Of a stretch of 64,000 nt of DNA, positions 33,309-45,300 are shown one piece after another. Numbering within the stretch: position 1 is the stretch's first letter; each line of letters opens with the position of its first letter. Both the position numbers and the translations under genes were made by a program. A model generated the notes under the pieces. That model did not search any database. It was not told where the DNA came from and saw only the letters and a program-made list of their open reading frames with translations. The stretch is from Triops longicaudatus (lineage: Eukaryota; Arthropoda; Branchiopoda; Notostraca; Triopsidae), in assembly GCA_022885665.1 (NCBI GenBank), contig JAGQDJ010000203.1, forward strand, positions 23,417 to 87,416, read 5' to 3'.

Positions 33309-36300
33309 ATGGCATCTTCTTGCTTGGCCCTGTTGTGCGCTGAACCTGGCCCAGGACCCGAAGGCGATGTCTTCGGCGGAGCGCCCGTTGCTCCCCGGGA
33401 CGCGGCCTTGCTCTCCGATCCGCGAGTGCTTCAGCAACTGCTAGGATTGGAACACTATTACTTACCTACCACTGATTACCTGACCACCAATCCCGGCGAT
33501 ATGCAGCCTTACATGCGCCGGGTCCTCGCAACTTGGATGCTGGAGGTATGTTTGCTTTTCGCCAACATGGCTATTACCACGTAGAGGATAGCCACCACCC
33601 CAATAGGTGGTGGGTATTGTCTTGTAAATGCCAGCAAATCACCTCACACCTTTTTGTTATTGTACCTCAGCATGTATGGTCTCTAACAGAAGAGGTAGCC
33701 ATGGCTATTGCAACGTCAATTTTCATAGCTCACTAACTACTGTATGTATCGCATTCACAAGGGGAGAAGGGTGGTGACAAGGGGGATTTTGTCACAGGGA
33801 GAAGATATATACCTGACATGAGTGCCGTTGCTTGACCTCATTTCGACCTCTTGTAACCTTTTGCAATTTTCCTTGTATTGTAGCTACGACACTTCTGTCA
33901 ACAAGTTTAAAGGTCCATCGCTAATTAGTGCCTCAGGGCACATTGACCTAAGATTTCGTAGCTTGCTGCCACTTCCTCTTTAATCGTTGCAATCTTGTCT
34001 CCTGTCCCCAAATTTCTAGACTGTTCGATATGATTTCAAGATTTTCCTCTCGGTGCACGTGACATACTTGAAGGGACGCTGGGAGAAAAAAATGGGCACT
34101 TTCCGTTTCCCGAGAGCTATGGCACCTGAGAAATCCTGTAAAAGTCTTCTTATCTGCATTCCAGGGCTTGCACGATCTCACCTTGATTTTCTGTCTTTTT
34201 TTTTTCGTGGGCTTCTTTTGGTCGATTCGGCCGCTGCATGATCATGTCTGCTGCGAAGATGAGAGTCTCGCCGCATGTGCCCGCAAGGCCACCTGCTGCG
34301 GAGGCTCTCTAATTTTCAAACTCGGTCGACAAAACTGAATTAAGGTTTGTCTAGCGTGCGAGATGCTTGTGATAAATGTTGGTTTTCAGCGTGTCGTCAG
34401 ATGCTTTACGAGGATAAAACGCTTGTTATGAATCGTGCTATTGTTGGCATATTTATCTCACCTTCTGGGATGCTTTGTTCAGGTGTGCGAGGAACAATGC
34501 TGCGAAGAACAAGTTTTCCCCTTGGCCATCAGCTTATTGGATCGTTACTTGGCCTTCAGCCCAGTGCAGCGTTGTCACCTCCAATTATTGGGCGCAGTAT
34601 GCCTCCTCACCTCGTCCAAATTGCGACAGTGCCGAGCTTTATCGGTCGATCTTCTGGTCTATTACACGGATTACAGCGTCACGGCCGAGCAGATTCGGGT
34701 AAGCCTTTCTTTCCTGTTATCCAGGCCCTATTCAGGTTGAAGAATTTGGGAGCGACAAAGAGACTGTTGCCTCAAAGTCAAGTGCAAATCGTAAATCTGC
34801 AGACCACCAGAGCGGGCAAGAAAGTTGGGCTACGACGGACAAGCTTGTCTTGTCACTGGTTCGAAAACACTCGGTTTCTTAAGAGGGGGCCTAAAAGTTC
34901 TCACGGACTGCTGAGCCCCCCAATTGGAGCGGATTTGTCTTGTTGCTAAGGCCAATGTGTGTCAACCCCCCACCACGATCTCCAGTATCTCCAGAATTCG
35001 CAGACTCTTATTAAGACTTCTTTTACTTTGTACTCCTCGTTCAGTGCCGTGCCCAGTTCGGGGGGTGTTTTCTGTATGCAGTTCTTTGGGACACTTGGTA
35101 GTCGCCTATGCTCACCGTTATAAAACAGTTCAGGGGGTGTTAAGCCCCCTGGAGGTGAGGGTGTCCCCGTTTAATCAGAATACCAAGTCGAATCTTTTTT
35201 CGACGATTTTTCATTGTCTTCGAAAATGTCTAGAATTACTTTCACATTCGTGTGAGCTTTGTCATTGTTGCTTACTTGGATCGAGGAAAGCACCCTGAGA
35301 GCTAACAGAAACGAAGCAAAGGCAAGGAAAGTTGTAGATGCTGATTAGCATAGGAGATGACAAGAGGAAGTTGGAAGAAAGGGCCACCGGGCCACACCCT
35401 GCAGTTGTCCGTTCATTCATGATTTCAAGAGTGGGGAGAGATGCTCTTGGTCACCATCAGTTTTTCGGTTTGGAGAGTCAACTTCGGACGAAGATGAAGA
35501 GTCTGTGGTGCACCCCCGCCCCGTACCCATGGGGATAGGGGTTTTTACACACACCACCCCGAAATGTTAATTTTATCATGGTAAGCATAGGCTAACTAAG
35601 TGTCCAAAAAAATTGCATATGGACCCTGCTGTGGTGTCCTTCCGTTTTGCCAGAAGGCCTGGTGTTTATCTGAATGAGGGGGGTTTAGGTGGCTGTTTGT
35701 TCACTACCGCACATGGAAACATGGTTTCGCTCCCTTTTTGCGTTCCACAACACGCATATACACCAAGATTGCACACGGACCTTAACATAACACACGATAT
35801 ACAGTGCTAACATACCACATGACACAGTTATTGACGCAAAGTTTAGCCTTAAGTCATGCTGAGTCGTCTGGGTTTTCTAGAATGTGAAAAGCTTTTCTTT
35901 GAGGGTCCCTTTTTTTCTTTAAAAAACGATGACTGGGAAGTTTGTGAAAGAAAACTTCACGGCGAGAATAAATTAGTCCAGTTTTCCCTAGCCAAGCCAA
36001 AGAAGCAAGTTGCCGTTAGATCTCCATGTGGGGGTTTTAAAGGCCAGAAAAACATGGCTGGTCAGCGTCCTATGGAGTGGACATGTCGGAACAGCCGCCT
36101 TCAACAGGAAGAAACTTGCTACGTCGCCATGATATGTGCCCCTGCACACAATGTATACAGTTCGGGATGTTCTAGAGTACTTTAACGGTACTGGCCAAGA
36201 GCCATTCAAGAGCGTAAGCATTCAACGGTGCAGGGTATCGAATTGTTTTCCAAAGCGTCTAGAATGTTCTGTCCGTTTAAACTTCTTGCGACACGTCAAC

Positions 36301-39300
36301 GTGCCCCTCATTCTTCAGGCCATTAATGCCTTCAGGCCTTTAATGCGTTAGCTATGCACGCTTCTTTCACGGGCATTTTCTGCGTACAGTTGAAAGTTTC
36401 GCAGAAAACGAACGGTATCAGTTGAGATTTGGAGGAATAATTGTAAGAACCAGGGCGTTTTATTTCTGAAGTACTTCAGTGAGCATGTTCGTTTTCAGGC
36501 AGAGTAATGTGTAACATAGCAGAAATGTCCCGAGGTGAGTGAGTCGTTCTCTCCACTACGAAGAAAGTTAAGGCTATTGTTAAGTATTGCGCCAACACGT
36601 CCGGAAGCTAACGGTGCGCATTAGTGGTAAGTAGATAGTTGGTGTGCAGGCAGTGTTAGTAATGCTTCTTAGCTGGTAAACTAACGTGAACCCAGTGAAA
36701 ACTGACGGTGCAACAGCGTCATAATGTAGCAAGAAGGCATTCCTTTGCAGCCCATCGGTTTGTATTTTCGTGGCCACGAGAGAAGAATGAAGCAGAAGAA
36801 AGGCGAACCCTGGCCGGGCATAACCATGTGCAAGTAGGCTGGGCCAGTAACGTACACTATTACCATACCAGAGAGATCAGTTTACATTGTTCCTTGTTAT
36901 GCTCTTCGACAAGCCAAGCGTCCCTTTGGAAGCTGCGGGTTGGAAAAATGCTCCTCCAGCATAATCATTGAATACTTCAGTGGCTAGCTCTTACCTGAAG
37001 ACGCAAAGAAGCAGAAGAAAGCTGTTTCTAGAAGCCGGGAAGACCCAAACTGCTTTGTGGGCTCTTTAAGGCGTTAATTATCCTTAGATGCGGGTGCTTT
37101 TAGTGAGAACGATTGCAATATTCCCGCATCTTCAAAATTCCGGGATTCGTATTTAGGAGCAACTTCATTTAAAAAATCCTCTTCTGCAGTAAAATCAGCG
37201 TGCAAGTCTTTTTAACTTTCGTTTTCTCAGAATGGACGGAGGTATGTACAAGACCATGTACTTAAGAGAAAGGGGTTGGAAAAGCATGGGTTGAAGACAC
37301 TTCATTTGTCTAGGACAGCTCGCCTCTTGTTTCACCTGTCGGCAGCTCTTTGGGAGTCGTCAAAAAGTCCCTTTCTCCAACAACCTTCGATAGCACTTCC
37401 AGCAGAATCCTCGCGGCTACTGCTTAGTGATCCATTTTGCTTGACGAGATCCTTCAAAGGGGCAAGGAGAGGAATCTGATGCCTTTGACGGCTTAAGCAG
37501 CTAAAAAAGGAGAAGAAGAAGAGTGGGTGCTTAAGTAGCTTGTAGAGAGGGTGAAAATGAAAAGTGGTTTGCAGGTTCATTCACACAATTATGAGGACTC
37601 ATGAATCGGAAGTGGGCCCCGAAAGGGTGCGGGCAGCACCTTCCCGCGCATTCCTCGAGTACTTTGGCCAGTGCAGACGAGTACAGGTGAGGAATGAGCT
37701 TCGTTCAGCGCAGACTACAGAGTCGACACTATATTTAGTCCTCTTTTACGCATTCATAACTTTCCTGTGAATTGTGCACCTTTCAGGCCAATTTCCTGCT
37801 GATGCGCCGATTTGAAAGCGCGTCCACTCGAGCGAAATGTCTGCCAAAAGCATCGGCAGGTACCACCTTTGCCCAGAAAAGTAGCCACAACTTATTTGCT
37901 TTCGTTTTAAGAATGTAAAAAGGCCTTAGCGCCATCAGGAACAGAACAAAGGACAACCTTCACGTAGTGATTTCTCCAGTTCTCCCACCTGTTAGCACCA
38001 ATGATGTGGGCTTCCTCGACAAAGTTTGGCGTCCAAAGCCGAAACTGGCCGAGAAATCCTGTGGCCATCTTGCGAGAATTCACACCCGCCCATGGCTCTT
38101 GCAACAAGCTATTTCCAAGATCACCCTTATTTCTAAATATTTTAAACACTGAACAATCTCGGGGCTGTTTGGCCCGTAGAAAAGCTAAAAGCAGCTTTTT
38201 GTTCCACGCTTGATTTTTGAGGGTGAAATGGAAACCAGGTTTTCTTGAAACCGAGCTGTGCGTTCCCTCTCCAATTTTTTGCTACTACATTCTTACGCTT
38301 TGGGATGTTGGGAACGGAGAGATAGGTTCCCTACTGGATCTCATTGTTCAATTGAGAGGTTGGGCCATCCTATAGCTTTTAACATGGAGCTTCGAATATC
38401 AAGGGTATTACGTGAGGGCTTGGTCATCTTGCTTTCGGTATGGCCCGACCCCAAGGAAAAGGAGGTTCAGGTTGTCTTCTGCATGCGGCTTTTCTTTTTT
38501 TTTTTTTTGCGGAGAAGGTTCTCTCGGACTACGTCACTGGCACCGGAAACGAGGGCTCTTTTCTTCTGCTGCCGAGATTACGTTACAAAAGCGTAGCCAA
38601 GTAGTATCAGGAGTGCGAGTTTTATCCAATCGAGAGTTACAAGAAAACTGGCTCATCCTGTGAGTCTTCTTTCGGAGGCTTGAATGCAGCGTTGTCTTCG
38701 CCACAATCTCTTTTCTTGTTGACGCTGGAAGCTAGAGAAAGCCTTCTGGCGGTAGAAGAACACAGAAACAGAGGAAAGATACATTTAATGAGTCATGAGA
38801 ATTTAAAATCGTACGTGTCTAGCGGAGACTTGGATGCAGCGTTGGCAGCAAAGCGACGAAAAGCCCTCTGACGGTGGAAGCGCAGGGCAACGAAGAAGTT
38901 TAGAGCCAAAATAGCCATACAAGTTGGAAATTAGACAAAGAATTCAGAAAATAGAACCTGTCGTGCATCGCGAGGGAAAAGTTTTGCGATTTCCGAAGGT
39001 TTTGATGGATGCGTGAGGCTACCAGATGACCAGAAGCTAGAAACAGTTCTCGCGTGTCGAGCCCAAGAGTTTTGGACAGTATCTTTTAGTTCCAGGGAGG
39101 GCGGGTATCTTCCTTGATAGGATAGCAGCTTCCAATGAGCCTTGAGACAGTAGACAAAACGCATTCCAGCAAAGGTCCTTGTGTTGTCGTGCCGTGCCGG
39201 GATCGAGCCGTGGTAAAAAGGGGCCCTAAAGCGAAGATCTCATGAGAAGGCAACGCGAAGAAAGAGAATAAGAACTCGGAGGGCAAGAATGACCTTTGTG

Positions 39301-42300
39301 GCCGCCAAAAGACGTCATAAAACTGGAATACTTGATATATTGCATTGGAGAATGAAAGAAAAAAAAAAAACAACAACTAAGGATTGGCTATGTTGTGATT
39401 CACACAATGCAGCAATCATAAAAGAAAGTGGCACTAGGGTGAATAAGGTTCTCGAAAAGCAAAACAAGGCCTCCCGAAGTTGTTATTAACTAGCGCATTA
39501 TAGTGGCTTTCGGTTATGGTGACAGAGCTCGGAGGTTATATGGTCTTGCCTGGAAGATTTCTCTCGTGATAGCCTTTATTTCTTTCCAAAATCGCTGCGT
39601 GGCTTAGGACGCCAGCAGTGATTCGATTAAAATTCTTCAAAAGTCTCGGCAGCCAAAGCTGATTGTTTAACGATGAAGAATTTGAACGAAACTTTAGATG
39701 AACTAAACTCTAAGAAAAAGTAGAATAGTACGAAATTTAAATAGAATTTAAAAGTACATGCCATTTAAAATCATGAATAGAGGTGTTAAATGGAAGCCTT
39801 TGAAAGGTTTCCGCGCTGGGCTTGCTAATTGCACGCCTAGGGAGTGTATTTCTAGCCCAATGGGGTACGTGCATGCACTTTTTGCGAGGATGTCAAGTAT
39901 TGACACTTGTTAAGCTAAGAAAGTCGGAAAGCTGGCACTGAAAGATAAGAACAAGGGCTTAAAAGGAGGGTTGGTGGGTGCTTGACCAGAAGGGGTGTAC
40001 GTTTCCGACGTGTAAGCTCAAGTAATAGTTGATTTTTCCCTTTTTTTTGGCCAGCAGTGGTTTGAATGTTAGGGTTTAAGTGTTTTGGGGGCTTTCTCCT
40101 TATAAGGTGGGACGGGGGCGTCCATAAATTGGCCGTTCTTGACTCTTTTAACCTTTTGGCGGTGCTGAGGATGGCGATGGAATGCGCCTCGTTCTCACGA
40201 CCCAGCAGTAATCAGTAGAAGCGAGGACCAACTGGACCATATACCCTTGAAAAAGTCCGGCGAAAAAGGGACCTTCGAAGCCGAAGGAGGCAAGAGCTGG
40301 AAAAAAGCACGAGTGGGAAAACGTGAATAAGCTGACCTTCGCAGCTTCATGCGTCGAAAGTGGACACGTACCGACCACACATGGGACTCGAAGCTGAAGA
40401 CGAAATGCATTCAGGCTTGGCGAACTATATAATCATATGAAAATCGATGTTTAAGGGGGGATGACATGCTTGGTTTATTATTGCGCATTGTTGCGCGAAA
40501 GATGCGGGAGATCTAGTTCCAAGCGTCGCACCCCACCCGCTGATAGACTTAACAAGGTCCGCGATTGATGAAGCCATTTAGGATTGTTAGCAGCGAGGAT
40601 GTTTAATGGAATTCTGTCGCTGCCCACGAAACTTAATATTTTTTAAAAATCTTTTCCTTAGGTCTGGGAAATGCTCCTGCTGGCCAAACTTCAATGGGAC
40701 GTGAATTCCGTGACGGCTTTCGACTTTGTCGATCACCTCCTCGAACGCTTACCACTATCTGGTCCGAACCAACCCCCGAGACTCCCCCTCTTGGAATCAG
40801 TCAGTGTCAAAACACCAGCATCAGTCCCCTGCAACAATACCCTCCGAAGCCCCGCCCTCACTTACGTCACCTTATGCTACACAGGTAATTCGCTTTGGCG
40901 CCAGTGCCTTATTCTGTTCTGCCTCACGTTGCCTGAATTCTTTCGAACGGTATCAACCTTTCATCTGCCATTACACTTTATTAAATCTTCCTAAAAATCT
41001 TCTTTAAAAATCTGTTTAGAAATACGAAAAAAATCATGTCAACCCCCACTGCCTCGAAAAACTCTTTAAACGAAGTCACCTCTTATGCTCCCCTTGGGAA
41101 GCGTCTGTTTTCTCCGTTCCCAATTGTGAGGGAAATAAAAAATAGGGATCAAGGCGTACAATTTGCTTCCTCTCTTTGCACGGCCATGGGTGACATAATT
41201 TCAGTTAGGGTGCAAAATAATAAAAAAAGTCCACTGCGCAGCTAAACAAGGGCAGGCGCTATAATAAGGCAGGGTGAAGCGCGAGTAAGGGCAAGTATCG
41301 GCATTAGCGCGTTTTTCCACCATCACGCAAAGGTACGCAGCCAGCTGCGCGAGATTCCTTGACAGCTGCCTCATACTCGATTGCGTCTCCCCATACTCAC
41401 ATATGCCCCAATGTCGAGGGGTGAAAGGTATTGTCCCAGAGCCAGCTACGCAATTCCAACAATAGCATCCCCGACATTCGCTGGTACTTTGGTCTACCCA
41501 TCGCATTTCGGTGCACACAAACGCGCTGAGGCGAGATGTCCTGCTTTTTACCCCCCATAAAGTGAATTTCCATCCATGCTCAAGTTATGGGCGGTCTTGA
41601 GAATTTGGTTGGAAATGTTTATCGAATTTCGTGCACTTGCTTTGGCCCATTTGTCAGACCGTGGCAATTACGGTGGGCAACCTGTAACTTTTTCTTTCTT
41701 CCAAGTCAAAAACGGCCACCAGAACCAGCCCCACAAAAGGAAGGAAAGCTTGAATGAAAAGCTCTCGAGTGGATTTGTCTGTCCACGAAGAAGCTAAAGG
41801 CCACGGAAATGCCACATTAGCATTGGAGGCCCTCTTCGACTTGACTTGTTAGAGCCTCCTCCGTAGCCTGAATCTCATCATAAAAACCGCACTGGCTAGA
41901 TTTATACACACGAAAGAAAAGGAAGCCCTTGATAAGGAAACCTTTTTTCGGCACTTGTTACTATTTTCAATGCCACCCTCCGAAGTTCATTTTGTGAACA
42001 AATTAAGAGTAGTGCGCAAACCCACCTGTGTCCTTCAAGACTTGAATTTCCTTGGAAAGTAGTTTCTTTTTCCTAGCAGAGGAAAAGAAATGTATTTGAA
42101 TGAAGGATTTGAAAAGTCGAAGGGAGTTTTCCTGAGAAATTCAAGTTTTCAAGAGCTGTTGGAGCAGACCGTACCTTGGAAGGGTGTTAGGAATGCAGTC
42201 GGGTTTGTTTTCTGTGTTTGGTTAGTCTTTCGAAAAAAACAAAAAACAAAAAAACACCAGGGAAAGTGAGTAAAGACGAAGACAAGAGCCAAGAACGGAA

Positions 42301-45300
42301 CAAGACTTTTAAAAGTGTCCCATTTTATCGCGACATTCCAGTGGTTTAACCTTAAGAAGTGTCGTTTCAACAACCTTTTGTTTTGTTTATATTTCTGTTA
42401 ATTTCTTTTTTTTTAAAAAAAAAAGTCGTTTCACGTATGTCAATGTTAGGGAACCTTCAGACTTTCAAGGCATTCCAGGGAGGTCTTCCTTGGTGCACTG
42501 GCCATGCACCAGCGCACAATGACTCGTTAGGAGATCGGGAGGTGTTTCTATTGAAGAAGGAGGAAACGTTTTGGCCTTTATTGGAATGTCAAAAGTCTCT
42601 TTCTTGGGGAAAAAGGGGATTTTGCATGTTTCGCAGCAGTTTGCTTGGCATCCCATCGGCGAAACCCCTCAGAAGCCTATCTCGGGGTAGGTAGTTGTCT
42701 TGTAAAACTCTGTGCGCGTGTGAACGTCGCGTTTGGTCCGGTAGTCAGTAAGCAAGGTGAAAGGTCAATGCCGGGCGGGTGGAAAGGGTGCGGCTTCCGG
42801 ATAGTGTAAGGTCGAAGGTCAGGCCGGCCAAAACAAAGAGGGATTCCAAGTACGTACGCATACGTTTTTGACAAGTTTGCCATAAGTTCATGAACCTGTT
42901 TTCTTTTTCGGACTTGGCGGGCTCCTCAAGGTCCCAGTGCTTTTTCTGGTCTTGGGAGTTCGGCGGTGCAAGAAAGGCGACGGTGGTCCGTTTCTCCAAA
43001 TGAAGAACCTGCGTTCGTGCGTAGTGAAACAGCCATCAGCTATGCAGCATATGGCTCGCCTATTAAAACTTGACTTCCTCTGCCGGAGAAGAACGAACCG
43101 AGCTTTTCACTTGATTCGGTTGTTGCGCTTGAATTTGGCCGGCTTGGTTTTTTAGCCCCTCAAACCCATGCTAAAACGGTGCCTCGAGAAAGCCAATCAC
43201 GCATTCCAGACGAGAATTGTCCAGACGGGTTCAGGCTCCCGACAGGGTCCATTTCTTGAGACGTTTTTCCGACCTTGTATTTGACCAAACTGGTATTGAA
43301 CTCCTACTCCGTTCCTGAATGCTTAAATGAACGCAAGGTAAAGCTGGCATTACTTGCATGGCGCACTCAAAGGCCTGCCGAAGGAGCTCGCACGTGTCTC
43401 AGTAGAAAACCAGGTGCGAAAACTGAAAGTTGTACAAAAGACAAAGGCTATGCCTATTTCTGCGACGCTTTATATAAGACATCTGGGCCTTCGATTCGTC
43501 TGCAAGGGTCGCCCGATCGCTTGAAGTGGGGGCCATTCAAGTCTTACGTCTTGCAACGCCAGAAAAGGACAATAGCGTACGGAAAGGTGCAAAGGCGTCG
43601 GGGACGTCGGCCCCAACAGCTTACGAGTACTTGCATTGCCTGCATCTGTCCTTTTCACGTCATTCATAGATTACAATGGCGTGCTCCTTGCGCCGCTCCT
43701 TTGGTGCGTTATCGCCATGTGCAGCTCAGCAATGTCTCCCTGATCTTTGCTACTTACAGTACTTATTTGCAGTAGATAACGGTATTCTTTCTTAATGAAA
43801 CTCAAACTGAAATGAAAGAAATCACGTGGAAACGGACACCATTTGGCCAAGGAAGGCAAAGCACGCTAGCCATGCCATGGGGTCCTCCGTAATCCGTGGT
43901 GCCCTCTGGCGAATGCTTTGGCAAGTCGCAGCCAGCGGCCGTTCGGCACTGTTTTCCATCTTTACAGTCGAGGAGCTGCTACTTTTTTGCAAGGAGTATT
44001 TTAAGTTTTTATCAACTCAGAAAAAAGTGCGTAATTTGGTGCATAGCGTAACAAGCTTTGATATCGCTACTGCGTGGTGTTCAGAGGAAGTGTCGCCTGC
44101 CTATCGATAGAGCAGCTGTCACACCTGGCTTTGACACAAGTGATAGAAAGAATACGGGCACGCGCCATGACATCACTTTACTCCGCTACGCACGGCTGCA
44201 TTTTGATGCATGTGCATTACTGTACACCCACCCCTACCGTGATCATTGTCACCCTACGCTATGCTAAATATAGGCTGGCAATAGCGGTTCTTTCTGTGCG
44301 CCCATAATAGTCCTAACCTCAGATTGCTTCATTCTTCTTAATAAAAGCTCTATTCCCCCGAACCAAGCTTTTGTTCAGCACGAGACAGAGTAACCCATAT
44401 GTCGAGCAGGTTTAACTGCGTTGTTTTTAATACAAAGATAGTTGAGATAAAAAGCAAATAAAATGAGAGAAATAAGAGTGCGTAATTTGGCCTCTCGCGC
44501 TGAACACCTGTTTAGTTTGGCACAAGAAACTTGTTGCTGATTGCTTAAGATCTTTCCTTCAAGATAAAAGGGCCTATTGCCTGATGGGACTGGAAGGCCG
44601 CGGTTAGCCCTAATTAAGGGCCATTTAACTGACCCACAGATGGGGTAGGGCAAAACTCATTTTTTCAAACATTTTTACCTCCAACTTTTTTTATTTGATT
44701 GCACAATATTCTTTCTCTAGGAGTAGGTTAGGACATTCTACGGAAGAATGACACAGAAATTCAAACACTGCTTTATATCGTGGCATCTGCTGATACTGAC
44801 AGATGTATTGCTGATCAATGGCAGGGTTGGTGGCACCCCTTTGATACGGGTTAAAAGCTCTGTTGCAATGTGTGTGCATTGGATTCCAGCCAGGAAGTTG
44901 ATGATTCTCTCTCCATTGCTACTTTCTCTCTTATCCATCCCTCCTTGTTTTCTTTCGTTTCTCCCTCCCTGTCAACTTGTAGGGATGCTGTTTACGTGGA
45001 AATCCCTCTTTTAACGGGACTTGGGATGAAGTAAGCGAGTTTCAAAACAGCCTCCAATCATCCCTACAGTACTTCATAATCACGCTATTAAACGATTGCG
45101 GCAAAACAGTCCAAAAGGTTCATGGCCGGCTAGCAACCTTGTGTCCTGCTTCGGATCACATTTTTCTTCTTGAAAGAGAAAAAATTGGTCTAGACGCAGC
45201 CGGCCTTCTTGAATCGAATGTCCGAGACGTCTGCTACGTAACATGACAATAGGGATCTCCAATCCTCCCCTTCAGGAGACGAAACAAAAAAAAAAGACGA

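Noticed and set aside
34347..34949. 200-codon plus-strand open frame
   Set aside because: It overlaps cyclin D exon 2 in a different frame and has no domain-like features; a shadow.
43275..43775. 166-codon open frame in cyclin D intron 3
   Set aside because: No motif, irregular composition and no splice partners; probably chance in a GC-moderate intron.
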